64,000 bases of DNA, from contig NZ_SGWQ01000003.1 in the NCBI RefSeq assembly GCF_004216555.1, positions 606,146-670,145 of the forward strand, written 5' to 3'. This DNA is from Herbihabitans rhizosphaerae (GTDB lineage: Bacteria > Actinomycetota > Actinomycetes > Mycobacteriales > Pseudonocardiaceae). The notes below the pieces were generated by a model. The model was not told the DNA's origin, searched no databases, and saw only the letters and a program-made list of their open reading frames with translations. The translations under genes and the position numbers were made by a program. Shown piece after piece: positions 8,170 to 16,121 of this stretch (its first letter is position 1; every line of letters begins with the position of its first letter).

Positions 8170-9372
8170 GTGGTTCGACGTCGTACCGGCGAGGCAGTCG
8201 CCGAGTTCGCCCGCTTCCTGCGCACCGAGACCGTCGGTGGCGTCATCCTGCTGTGCGCCACCGCGATCGCGTTGCTGCTGGCCAACTCGCCGCTGCGGGA
8301 GGTCTATTACACGGTCCGGGACACGCGGATCGGGCCGCACCTGCTGCACCTCAACCTGACCGTCGGCGACTGGGCCAAGGACGGCCTGCTGGCGCTGTTC
8401 TTCTTCGTGGCCGGGCTGGAGCTCAAGCGCGAACTGGTGGTCGGCGAGCTGTCCTCGCTGCGTGCCGCGGCCCTTCCGGCGATCGCGGCGGCCGGCGGCA
8501 TGGTGATCCCGATCGGGCTCGCGCTGCTCGTCGGCGGCAACGCGCCGGGCATGGCCGAGGCGTGGGCCATCCCGGCCGCCACCGACATCGCGTTCGCGCT
8601 CGGCGTGCTGGCGGTCACCGGCTCCGCGCTGCCGACCAGCGCACGGATCTTCCTGCTCAGCCTCGCCGTGGTGGACGATCTCGGTGCGATCCTGATCATC
8701 GCGGTGATGTTCACCGCGTCGTTCGACCTGGTGGCCGCCGCGATCGCGGTGGCACTGTTCGGCCTGTACGCGTTCCTGCAGCACAAGCGGGTGCGCACGT
8801 CGTGGATCTACGTGCCGCTCGCGATCGGCGCCTGGGTCGCCGTGCACAGCGCCGGCGTGCACGCCACGATCGCCGGGGTGGCGCTGGGGCTGCTGACCCG
8901 GGTGCGCTCGGACCCCGGCGAGCACGAGCCGCCGGCGTTGCGGCTGGAGCACCGGCTGCAGCCGATCTCGGCCGGGTTCGCCGTGCCGGTGTTCGCGCTG
9001 TTCGCCGCCGGCATCCCGATCAACGGTGAGGCGCTGCGCTCGCTGGTCACCGACCGGCTGGCGCTGGCCGTGATCGTCGGCCTGATCGTGGGCAAGGTGC
9101 TCGGCATCGTGCTCGCCGCGGTGATCGCCGTGCGACTCAAGCTGGCCGTGCTGCCCCGTGATGTCGGCTGGCGCGATCTCGGCGCGGTGGCGATGCTCGG
9201 TGGTGTCGGGTTCACGGTCAGCCTCTTGATCGCCGATCTCGCGCTGGACGGCGAGCAGGCCGAACTGGCCAAGACGGCCGTACTCGTGGCCTCCGCGGTG
9301 GCCTCACTTTTGGCCGCCGCGCTGCTCGCACGGCGCAACAAGGTGCACCGCGCTGCCGAAGACGACACGTGA
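8170..9372 (+). CDS. nhaA: Na+/H+ antiporter NhaA
   Basis: Exchanges cytoplasmic Na+ for external H+ in salt and pH homeostasis. 400 residues from GTG, with about 12 hydrophobic segments. Diagnostic stretches: FFVAGLELKRELVVGEL, PAATDIAFALGVLAVTG, the ion-binding pair of aspartates in LAVVDDLGAILIIA, and GVGFTVSLLIADLAL near the end. An AT-rich TATACATTAGGG at ~8090 may belong to its promoter. First of a run of three forward genes (nhaA, holin-like, hydrolase). Confidence 0.96.
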   Translation: MVRRRTGEAVAEFARFLRTETVGGVILLCATAIALLLANSPLREVYYTVRDTRIGPHLLHLNLTVGDWAKDGLLALFFFVAGLELKRELVVGELSSLRAAALPAIAAAGGMVIPIGLALLVGGNAPGMAEAWAIPAATDIAFALGVLAVTGSALPTSARIFLLSLAVVDDLGAILIIAVMFTASFDLVAAAIAVALFGLYAFLQHKRVRTSWIYVPLAIGAWVAVHSAGVHATIAGVALGLLTRVRSDPGEHEPPALRLEHRLQPISAGFAVPVFALFAAGIPINGEALRSLVTDRLALAVIVGLIVGKVLGIVLAAVIAVRLKLAVLPRDVGWRDLGAVAMLGGVGFTVSLLIADLALDGEQAELAKTAVLVASAVASLLAAALLARRNKVHRAAEDDT

Positions 9373-9400
9373 GCCAGACCAGACACGGCCTTGTAGATCG

Positions 9401-9994
9401 ATGCATGGCACGATGACGCACGTGACCAGTGCGCAGCGGAACCCCAATGGAAACGGTGCCAGCGCCGCGGGTCGGCATGGAGCGGACGCGGAACTGCCCG
9501 CCGTCCCGTCGATCCCGCTGACCGACGACCGCGCCGGCGGTGCCTTCGCGGCGGCCGGCGAGCAGTCCGTCGGCGGGCTGGTCAAGGACGCGACGACTCA
9601 TCTGTCCACACTGGTCAGAGCCGAGATCGAGCTGGCCAAGTCGGAGATCACCGGCGAGGTCAAGAAGGGGCTCATGGGCAGCGCCTTCTTCGTCGGCGCG
9701 CTGACCGTGCTGCTGTTCAGCTCGTTCTTCTTCTTTTTCGCGCTCGCCGAATTGCTCTACGACCTGGGCCTGTACCGGTCGCTGGCGTTCGGGATCGTGT
9801 GGTTGCTGATGTTGATCGTCGCCGGGCTGGCCGCGTTCCTCGGCTATCGCAAGGTGAAGACGATCAAGGGTCCGAAACGGACGATCAGCACGATGAAGGA
9901 CACCGCGAGCGCGTTCAAGCGTGGCGGTGACACCGCCGAGGTCCCCGTGGCACCCACGGTCGCGGGCCCGAACGGTCGACACGCCAAATCTTGA
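9401..9994 (+). CDS. Phage-holin-superfamily (DUF1469) membrane protein
   Basis: 197 residues with two central transmembrane segments (LMGSAFFVGALTVLLFSSFFFFFAL and LAFGIVWLLMLIVAGLAAFLGY), preceded by VKDATTHLSTLVRAEIELAKSEI, the helical region typical of the actinobacterial holin superfamily III/DUF1469 proteins. Despite the name there is no phage context here; the M. tuberculosis neighbour Rv3669 is similar. ATG 9401, ATG 9413 and GTG 9422 are all possible starts and none has a convincing RBS. Its stop overlaps the TTG start of the next gene (TTGA). Confidence 0.85.
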   Translation: MHGTMTHVTSAQRNPNGNGASAAGRHGADAELPAVPSIPLTDDRAGGAFAAAGEQSVGGLVKDATTHLSTLVRAEIELAKSEITGEVKKGLMGSAFFVGALTVLLFSSFFFFFALAELLYDLGLYRSLAFGIVWLLMLIVAGLAAFLGYRKVKTIKGPKRTISTMKDTASAFKRGGDTAEVPVAPTVAGPNGRHAKS

Positions 9995-10971
9995 CCGCGT
10001 CGCTCGACGTGCGGTCGCGCTCCCGCCCCGATCCGTCGAGTGTCCGCGTCGACGGGCCCTGGGCGCACCGCGACCTGTACGCCAACGGGATCAAGCTGCA
10101 CCTCGCCGAGGTGGGCGAGGGGCCGATGGTCGTGCTGCTGCACGGGTTCGCCGGGTTCTGGTGGACCTGGCGGCACCAGCTCACCGCGCTCGGCGACGCG
10201 GGGTACCGCGTGGTGGCGCCCGATCTTCGCGGGTACGGCGACTCGGACAAGCCGCCGCGCGGGTACGACGCGTGGACGCTGGCCGGGGACGTCGGCGGGC
10301 TGATCAAGTCGCTGGGCGAGCGCAAGGCGCACCTGGTCGGGCACGGCTGGGGCGGGCAACTGGCGTGGGCCGTCGCCGGGCTGCACCCCCGGCTGGTGCA
10401 CTCGGTCAGCGCGATCGCCGCACCGCACCCGCTGGCATTGCGCGCGCGGATCGGCCGGTCGATGTTCCACCGCCGCGCGGGCAACCAGGCGCGCGCGATG
10501 GGGCGCCTGTTCGGCGCGCAGTTGCCGATGCTGCCGGAGCGCCGGCTGACCAGGGACGGCGCCGCGGCGGTGGAGGAGCGGCTGCGCGCCTACGGCGGTC
10601 CACAGTGGACGGAGAGCGCCGACTTCGCTGACGTGGCAACGCGTTTTCGCGAGGCGATGCTGGTGCAGGGTGTGGCGCACAGCGCGCTGGAGTACTACCG
10701 GTGGGCGGTGCGGTCACAGATCCGCACGGAGGGGCGACGGTTCGCCGAGGTGATGTCCCGGCCACTGGAGTTGCCGACGTTGCGGCTGCGCGGCGAGCTG
10801 GACCCGGTGATCCTGGACGAGACCGTGCTCGCCAGCAAGAGCTGGCTGCCCAGCTACGCGCCGTACCGGACGCTGACCGGCGCCGGCCACTACCCGCACC
10901 TGGAGACGCCGGCCGCCGTCAACCGCGAGCTGATCGAGTTTCTTCGCGAGTCCCGCGCTCAGACACGGTGA
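9991..10971 (+). CDS. ephE: Alpha/beta hydrolase, EphE-like, with Gly at the nucleophile position
   Basis: 326 residues from TTG, overlapping the preceding stop. An alpha/beta-hydrolase of the epoxide hydrolase family: oxyanion HGFAGFWWTW, strand APDLRGYGDSDKPP, lid, ELDPVI (acid) and GAGHYPHLE (His). The nucleophile elbow reads GHGWGG, whereas active epoxide hydrolases have GHDWGG, so the catalytic Asp is Gly. Either it has lost hydrolase activity or it uses different chemistry. Position before convergent marP matches ephE (Rv3670). Two tyrosines expected in the lid are not obvious. Confidence 0.8.
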   Translation: MTASLDVRSRSRPDPSSVRVDGPWAHRDLYANGIKLHLAEVGEGPMVVLLHGFAGFWWTWRHQLTALGDAGYRVVAPDLRGYGDSDKPPRGYDAWTLAGDVGGLIKSLGERKAHLVGHGWGGQLAWAVAGLHPRLVHSVSAIAAPHPLALRARIGRSMFHRRAGNQARAMGRLFGAQLPMLPERRLTRDGAAAVEERLRAYGGPQWTESADFADVATRFREAMLVQGVAHSALEYYRWAVRSQIRTEGRRFAEVMSRPLELPTLRLRGELDPVILDETVLASKSWLPSYAPYRTLTGAGHYPHLETPAAVNRELIEFLRESRAQTR

Positions 10972-11075
10972 GTCCCGCGCTCAGGCAGCGCGAACGCGGG
11001 ACTCGGCGGTGCACAGCGCAGGACTCGCGGGTGCAGGGCGCGGGACTCGGCGGTGCACAGCGCGGGACTCGCGAG
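10948..11075. repeat. Cluster of six short GAGTCCCGCGC-type repeats
   Basis: GAGTCCCGCGCTCA occurs twice in forward sense (10948, ~10970) and CGCGGGACTCG/CGCAGGACTCG four times in reverse sense (~10994-11072), separated by GGTGCACAG/GGTGCAGGG units. They fill the gap between the convergent ephE-like and marP genes; the first unit encodes the last residues of the hydrolase (RESRAQTR). The opposed units can pair into several hairpins, so the cluster may serve as a bidirectional terminator or be a dispersed intergenic repeat family. Confidence 0.8.
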
Positions 11076-12260
11076 TTAGCGGGCGCACTGGCCGGTGGCG
11101 ACCTTGGTGTCCTGGCGCGGGGCGTTGGCCACCTCGTCGGCCACCTCGTCCGCGGTGAGCACGAACCCGGTGTCACCGCCGCCGACCGCCGCGCCGAACA
11201 CCACGCCGATCACCTGACCGGCCTCGTCCACCAGCGGCCCACCCGAGTTGCCGCTGCGCACGTCACCGCGAATCGTGAACACGTCGCGGGTGACCGTGCG
11301 CGAGTCGTAGATGTCCGGGCCGCGCAGGTTGGTGCGCTCCCGCACGCGCGCCGAGGACGCGTGATACGGCCCGTCCAGCGGATATCCGAGCACGATCGCG
11401 CTGTCCCCGGAGACCGCGTCCCGCTCGGCGAACGGGATCTTCTCCGCGCGCAGCCGAGGCACGGACAGCACCGCGATGTCGGTACCCGGGTCGTAGTGCA
11501 CCACCCGCGCCGGCAGCGCACCCTGCTTGGTCTGCACGGACACCTCGTCGGCGCCGGCCACCACGTGCGCGTTGGTCATGATCCGCTGCGGGGCGATCAC
11601 GAAGCCGGTGCCCTCCATCGCCCGCGAGCAGGACGGCGCCTTCGCGTTGATCTTGAGCACGCTGTCCTCGAGCTTGCTCACCACGAAACTGCCCTGCAGC
11701 GCCGGATCGGGTGCCGCGACCTCGCGGTTCGGCGCGCGGCTGAACGGGCTGACCGCGCCGTGGAAACCGCTCTCGTCCAGCAGCTTGCGCAGTTCCGCCG
11801 GCAGCGCGTGCGCCGCCTCCGGCATCACGTCGTTGACCCCGCCGAGCACCACCGACCGGTTGATCGCCGAGGACAGGCCGGGCAGGTTGCCGACCGAGGT
11901 GAGCGCGGCGCCGATCAGCCAGGCGACCACGAACACGACCGCGCCCTGCACCACCGCGCCGAGCGTGGAGTCCACACCGGCCAGCTTCGGCGAGTTGATC
12001 TTCTCGCGGAGCAGTCGCCCGCCCCACACGCCGAACGTCTCGCCCAGCGCGACCAGCAGCACGAACACCGCGACCGCGATCGCCACCCGGGTCGGCGTGG
12101 TCTCGATGTGCTCGACGACCAGCGGCGCGACCTTGATCCCGATGATCGCGCCGATCAGTACACCGACAAACGCGGGCAACGCGATGATCACGCCCTGTCT
12201 GGCGCCCGACACCATGGCGACCACGGCGAGCAGGATCACCAGCAGGTCGACCCAGTTCAT
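11076..12260 (-). CDS. marP: Periplasmic serine protease MarP with CvpA-type membrane domain
   Basis: 394 residues. Residues 1-~125 form four transmembrane helices of the CvpA type (MNWVDLLVILLAVVAMVSG...); residues ~190-394 form an HtrA/chymotrypsin-like protease with His in MTNAHVVAG, Asp in GTDIAVLSV and Ser in GNSGGPLVD. Cysteines in APSCSRAM and the last residues TGQCAR match the disulfide that controls MarP in M. tuberculosis, where MarP supports survival at acid pH by cleaving a peptidoglycan hydrolase. ATG overlaps the stop of the Nudix gene (ATGA). Last gene of the nth-tlpA-nudix-marP operon. Confidence 0.95.
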   Translation of the reverse strand: MNWVDLLVILLAVVAMVSGARQGVIIALPAFVGVLIGAIIGIKVAPLVVEHIETTPTRVAIAVAVFVLLVALGETFGVWGGRLLREKINSPKLAGVDSTLGAVVQGAVVFVVAWLIGAALTSVGNLPGLSSAINRSVVLGGVNDVMPEAAHALPAELRKLLDESGFHGAVSPFSRAPNREVAAPDPALQGSFVVSKLEDSVLKINAKAPSCSRAMEGTGFVIAPQRIMTNAHVVAGADEVSVQTKQGALPARVVHYDPGTDIAVLSVPRLRAEKIPFAERDAVSGDSAIVLGYPLDGPYHASSARVRERTNLRGPDIYDSRTVTRDVFTIRGDVRSGNSGGPLVDEAGQVIGVVFGAAVGGGDTGFVLTADEVADEVANAPRQDTKVATGQCAR

Positions 12261-12964
12261 CGGCGCCCTCCAGAGCCAAGCTGCCCGGCGGACCGCAACG
12301 CTACGTCAAGATCCCGTATATCGGTGTGATCCCACGGCTTTTCCCACTCACCTATGGCGAGCAACACGGTCATGATCGCCGCGGTGAATCCCCACACCAG
12401 CATCGGCTCGGCGGCCGTGCCTCGGACACCGAACGCCGGGGTCATGTAGACGCTCCTGCGCACCATGAACCGGTTGGCCGGGTCGGCCAGCTCGGCGATC
12501 GGCACCCTGGCCACCGCCTGCGTCTCCGCCGGGTCGACGGCCGACACCTCGGACGGCTTGTCCCAGTGCGCGAGCACCGGTGTCACCAGGAATCGCGACG
12601 GCGTGATGAACAGCTCCGGCAGCACCGCGACCGGGCGCACGCCGGCCGGGTCGAGGCCGGTCTCCTCGGTGGCCTCGCGCAGCGCCGTGGCCACCGGCGT
12701 CTCGTCGTAGTCCTCGGCCGCGCCGCCGGGGAAGGCGACCTGGCCGGAGTGCGCGCTCGACCCGTCGGCGCGCAACTGCAGCAACACGTCCGGGCCGTGC
12801 GGCAGCTCCGAGCCGAACAGGATCAGCACGGCGGCGGCGCGCGTGTCCTCGCCGTCGGGTGGCGAGAGCCGGCGGAACACCTCGGAGTCCAGGTCGGCGG
12901 TGGCGGCGACCAGCGGCCGCATCCACTCCGGGACGTCGTCCACCTCGACCAGCGGGCCGATCAT
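12257..12964 (-). CDS. Nudix hydrolase, probable CoA pyrophosphatase
   Basis: 235 residues. The UPF0035 signature LLQLRADGSSAHSGQVAFPGG runs into the Nudix box with EDYDETPVATALREATEET, the combination seen in CoA diphosphatases (NudL/YeaB) that split CoA into phosphopantetheine and 3',5'-ADP. Both ends overlap neighbours by four bases (ATGA), so translation is coupled with tlpA upstream and marP downstream. Counterpart of Rv3672c. Substrate is inferred from the signature. Confidence 0.9.
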   Translation of the reverse strand: MIGPLVEVDDVPEWMRPLVAATADLDSEVFRRLSPPDGEDTRAAAVLILFGSELPHGPDVLLQLRADGSSAHSGQVAFPGGAAEDYDETPVATALREATEETGLDPAGVRPVAVLPELFITPSRFLVTPVLAHWDKPSEVSAVDPAETQAVARVPIAELADPANRFMVRRSVYMTPAFGVRGTAAEPMLVWGFTAAIMTVLLAIGEWEKPWDHTDIRDLDVALRSAGQLGSGGRR

Positions 12965-13572
12965 CGTGCTCCCCCCAAATCGCGGGCGACGGCCTCGCGG
13001 ACCGCGGCCGTGGACCGGAACACCAGCGGGTCGGTGATCCGCTTGACCGTGCCGTCCGCGGTGATCAGGTATGAGGCCGGCAGACCGGCCGGCACCCGCA
13101 GCGCGCGACGCACCGAGCCGTCGCCGTCGTGCAGGGTTGGCAACCGTACGCCCAGCGCCGCGAGCAGGTCCAGGCTGTCCGCCGGCTTGCTCTCCACGGC
13201 CAGCGTCACCACCGGGACGGCGTTCGGCTCGGCGGCGTACGCGGCGAGTACCGGCAGTTCCTCGCGGCACGGCTGGCACCAGGTGGCCCAGACGTTCAGC
13301 AGTACCGGCCGCCCGCCGAGCGCGGCCGCACTGTCCACAGTGGACCCGTCGCCGAGGCACATGGCGCTTGCCCCGCGCAGCTCGGCCGGCCCGCCGGGAC
13401 CGACCTGGCAGCCGGGCAACGCGGCGGCCGCACGCGCGGTGGTGATGTCCGGTCCGGGAGGCGGCGCGGACACGGTCGGCGACGGCTCCCCGGAGTCACG
13501 CGGCCACAGCGCGACCACCGCTGCCACCGCCAGCACCAGTCCCGCGATCACCCACCGAGCACGAGACGTCAA
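12961..13572 (-). CDS. Membrane-anchored TlpA/ResA-type thioredoxin
   Basis: 203 residues from a TTG that overlaps the nth stop (TTGA). One N-terminal membrane anchor ([16 protein letters not shown]), a Pro-rich linker, then a thioredoxin fold with the redox motif [19 protein letters not shown]. Two further cysteines (PGCQVG, SAMCLGD) precede it and may form a structural disulfide. Faces the outside of the membrane and probably reduces or oxidises thiols of exported proteins, for example the disulfide of the adjacent MarP; this link is inference. Counterpart of Rv3673c. Confidence 0.9.
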   Translation of the reverse strand: MTSRARWVIAGLVLAVAAVVALWPRDSGEPSPTVSAPPPGPDITTARAAAALPGCQVGPGGPAELRGASAMCLGDGSTVDSAAALGGRPVLLNVWATWCQPCREELPVLAAYAAEPNAVPVVTLAVESKPADSLDLLAALGVRLPTLHDGDGSVRRALRVPAGLPASYLITADGTVKRITDPLVFRSTAAVREAVARDLGGAR

Positions 13573-14354
13573 GCGCCCTCGCTCGCCTTCGCGGTCACCC
13601 GGCCCGGCTGGTACCCGTTGCGGGTGCGCTCGGCCAGGTCCAGCAGGTGCTCCGCCTCGACGCCCTTGACCAGCTTGGCCGCCGCGTCGAACTCCACCGG
13701 GCCGTCGCCGTAGGACGGGCAGTCCTTGGCCAGCAGGCACGCGCCGCAGGCCGGCTTGCGGGCGTGACACACGCGCCGGCCGTGGAAGATCACCCAGTGC
13801 GACAGCATGGTCCAGTCCTTGCGCGGGATCAGCTCGCCGATCGCGTGCTCGACCTTCACCGGGTCGGTCTCCTCGGTCCACCGCCAGCGCCGGACCAGCC
13901 GGCCGAAGTGCGTGTCGACCGTGATGCCGGGGACGTCGAACGCGTTGCCCAGGATCACATTCGCGGTCTTGCGGCCGATGCCGGGCAGCTTGACCAGGTC
14001 GTCCAGCTTGTTCGGCAGCACGCCGTCGAACTTCTCGACGAGTGCCGAGCCGAGGCCGATCAGCGAGGTCGTCTTGTTCCGGTAGAAGCCGGTCGGCCGG
14101 ATCATCTTCTCGAGCTCGATGCGGTCGGCGCCGGCGTAGTCGGCGGCGGTGCGGTACTTCGCGAACAGGGCCGGCGTGGTCAGGTTGACCCGCTCGTCGG
14201 TGCACTGCGCGGACAGGATCGTGGCCACCGCGAGCTCCAGCGGCGTGCTGAAATCCAGCTCGCAGTGCGCGTCCGGAAACGCCTCGGCGAGCGCGCGGGT
14301 CATCCGGCGCGCACGTCGGGACAGGCCGATCTTGGTCTCACTACCCGCTGGCAC
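13569..14354 (-). CDS. nth: Endonuclease III
   Basis: DNA glycosylase/AP lyase for oxidised pyrimidines in base excision repair. 261 residues. Seen: [12 protein letters not shown], the helix-hairpin-helix [14 protein letters not shown] with catalytic Lys, catalytic Asp in [11 protein letters not shown], and the four-cysteine iron-sulfur loop C-x6-C-x2-C-x5-C ([17 protein letters not shown]). First gene of the operon ending in marP; 158 bp separate it from the divergent small membrane protein gene. Confidence 0.96.
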   Translation of the reverse strand: MPAGSETKIGLSRRARRMTRALAEAFPDAHCELDFSTPLELAVATILSAQCTDERVNLTTPALFAKYRTAADYAGADRIELEKMIRPTGFYRNKTTSLIGLGSALVEKFDGVLPNKLDDLVKLPGIGRKTANVILGNAFDVPGITVDTHFGRLVRRWRWTEETDPVKVEHAIGELIPRKDWTMLSHWVIFHGRRVCHARKPACGACLLAKDCPSYGDGPVEFDAAAKLVKGVEAEHLLDLAERTRNGYQPGRVTAKASEGA

Positions 14355-14512
14355 ACCGACAAACTACCCGCCACGACCGACAGGATTTCGGGGACAACCT
14401 CGGGACAACCCCGAGCCCGACTCGGGCGTCTACTTAACACAGCGAGCGGACACGCCCGAGGTGTGCCCCGTGCGCACCGGCCAACCGACCATGCGCGAGG
14501 ATTCAACGCATC

Positions 14513-14755
14513 ATGACTGTCTGGATGGTGTTCGTAGTCCCACTCGTGATCATGTTCTTCGCGCTGTTCATGGAGCGCGTGGAGACCCGCCTGCGGCACG
14601 TGGCCGTTCAGGAGAGCGAGGTCGAGGAGCTGCTCGAGCAGGCCCGGCCGGAAGAGGTCAAGGCGTTGTACGGGCACGGAATCGGCCGGGCGCTCGAGCT
14701 GTTCAGGCTGCGCCGCGTCGGCGGGCGCGCGCGAGGTCGCCGCGTTCGGAACTAG
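14513..14755 (+). CDS. Small membrane protein next to crp
   Basis: 80 residues: one N-terminal membrane helix (VWMVFVVPLVIMFFALFM), an amphipathic acidic helix (QESEVEELLEQARPEEVKAL) and a basic end (RLRRVGGRARGRRVRN). No family recognised. The place between nth and crp corresponds to the small membrane protein gene Rv3675, which supports it being a real conserved gene. Confidence 0.7.
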   Translation: MTVWMVFVVPLVIMFFALFMERVETRLRHVAVQESEVEELLEQARPEEVKALYGHGIGRALELFRLRRVGGRARGRRVRN

Positions 14756-14909
14756 GCGATAGTGTCCACCAGATCGGGCACTGTGTGACGACTCCCCGGT
14801 GCCACCTGGCACGGTGATCCTGCACACAGCTCTACACTGCATTTAGTGACAGGCGTCCCGCCGTCCCACGTCGTGGGCCCGGCGGTCGCCACCTGACGGG
14901 AGGGACGAG

Positions 14910-15584
14910 GTGGACGAGACCCTCGCCAGGGCCGGCATCTTCCAGGGTGTCGAGCCGGCCGCTGCGGAAGCGCTCGCGCAGACGCTCGAGGCCGTGGAGT
15001 TCCCGCGGGGACATGTGATCTTCGCGGAGGGCGAGCCGGGCGACCGGCTGTACATCATCCAGCAGGGCAAGGTGAAACTCGGCAGAAAGTCCCCGGACGG
15101 CCGGGAGAACCTGCTGGGCATCATGGGCCCCGCGGACATGTTCGGCGAGCTGTCGATCTTCGACCCGGGCCCGCGCACCTCGACGGCCACCACGGTCACC
15201 GAGGTGAAGGCGGTGACCATGGATCGTCCCGCACTGCGGCAGTGGATCGCGACCCGCCCGGAGATCGCCGAGCAGCTACTGCGCGTGATCGCGCGCCGGC
15301 TGCGGCGCACCAACGGCATGCTGGCCGACCTGATCTTCACCGACGTGCCCGGCCGCGTGGCCAAGGCGCTGCTGCAGCTCGCGCAGCGGTTCGGTAGTCA
15401 GGAAGCGGGCCTGCTTCGGGTGACGCACGACCTGACCCAGGAGGAGATCGCGCAGTACGTCGGCGCCTCCCGGGAGACGGTCAACAAGGCGCTCGCCGAC
15501 TTCGCGCACCGCGGCTGGCTGCGCCTGGAAGGCAAGAGCGTGCTGATCCTCGACCCCGAACGCCTGGCCCGCCGCGCCCGCTGA
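14910..15584 (+). CDS. crp: Crp/Fnr-family cAMP-responsive regulator
   Basis: 224 residues from GTG with RBS GGGAGGGA. Cyclic-nucleotide domain at ~1-120 with the phosphate cassette [18 protein letters not shown], a long dimerisation helix, and a C-terminal HTH with [24 protein letters not shown]. The Crp/Cmr of M. tuberculosis (Rv3676) has the same place after nth/Rv3675. It probably controls carbon metabolism and dormancy genes; acsA is a plausible target but no Crp site was identified. Confidence 0.95.
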   Translation: MDETLARAGIFQGVEPAAAEALAQTLEAVEFPRGHVIFAEGEPGDRLYIIQQGKVKLGRKSPDGRENLLGIMGPADMFGELSIFDPGPRTSTATTVTEVKAVTMDRPALRQWIATRPEIAEQLLRVIARRLRRTNGMLADLIFTDVPGRVAKALLQLAQRFGSQEAGLLRVTHDLTQEEIAQYVGASRETVNKALADFAHRGWLRLEGKSVLILDPERLARRAR

Positions 15585-15616
15585 GGATCTACATAACCGG
15601 GACAAACCGCACTCGC

Positions 15617-15719
15617 GTCAACAGCACCTAAGGGGAACGTGACGCAACCCAGCCACGGTGACAGGCCAACCGCAGGGTGCCGCCAAAGGTAACCGGGGCA
15701 AAATTTCGGGGAGGCGGAC
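15617..15719 (+). ncRNA. Conserved ~105-nt non-coding element, copy A
   Basis: Begins GTCAACAGCACC and continues AAGGGGAACGTGACGC, AGCCACGGTGAC, and ends GGGGAGGCGGAC. A second copy is at 62757-62862: 42 of the first 46 positions are identical, the middle varies, and the last 12 agree again. Constant ends with a variable middle are what a structured RNA leader or a small mobile repeat would give; CACC/GGTG and CGTG/CACG can pair inside the first block. No riboswitch class could be recognised with confidence. It lies downstream of crp and is followed at once by a strong hairpin. Confidence 0.55.
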
Positions 15720-15723
15720 GAGT

Positions 15724-15767
15724 CGAAGGGCCGGGCGCCGCCCCCGACGCGGCGCACCGGCCCTTCG
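15724..15767. terminator. Long GC hairpin after element A
   Basis: CGAAGGGCCGG pairs with CCGGCCCTTCG, and inside it GCGCCGC pairs with GCGGCGC. No U-run follows, as is usual in high-GC actinobacteria. It may end the crp transcript, or be the expression platform of element A. Confidence 0.75.
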
Positions 15768-15862
15768 CTGTGCGCGGACCATCCCCCGACGACCCGCGCT
15801 CCCCGCCCTCCGGTGTGTGGCCCCGACCCGTGCCCGGAGGGAGACTTATCAAGTTTTCACAG

Positions 15863-15904
15863 TGAACGCGTTACTGCGTTCAGCGGTACCGTCGAAATCT
15901 CGAC
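15863..15904. promoter_or_regulatory. Two short inverted repeats in the crp-MFS gap
   Basis: TGAACGC-n6-GCGTTCA (15863-15882) and GTCGA-AATC-TCGAC (15891-15904), within an unusually A+T-rich part of a 537-bp gap. Candidate operator sites for a regulator that cannot be named. The rest of the gap contains element A, its hairpin, the sites at 16086-16118, and nothing else I recognise. Confidence 0.35.
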
Positions 15905-16085
15905 AGGTTCGTTACCACCATCGCACGAACCCACCCCTGTAACTCAAGTCTTTTCACCCTCAAGGACTCACCAACGGGCCCTTGCGTTGCGCGAGTCGGG
16001 CTCAAAATCGGCACACTGTTACCCAACCGAGACCTGATCGCGGTCAACGCCGCACGACTGGGGCGGAACTCACACAGAAAGTAAC

Positions 16086-16118
16086 TGGTACAGACGTACC
16101 AAAATTGCCATACTGGCA
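16086..16118 (+). promoter_or_regulatory. Paired palindromes just before the MFS gene
   Basis: TGGTAC-AGAC-GTACCA (16086-16101) and TGCCA-TAC-TGGCA (16106-16118) are both exact inverted repeats and end 4 bp before the GTG start. Their position over the likely transcription start suggests repression of the transporter; the regulator is not adjacent. Confidence 0.5.
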
Positions 16119-16121
16119 CGC

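Noticed and set aside
15617-15719. Element A as a c-di-GMP (GEMM) or SAM-IV riboswitch
   Set aside because: Only short resemblances (GACGCAA, GGTGCC); the core order and conserved joins of these classes are not present.
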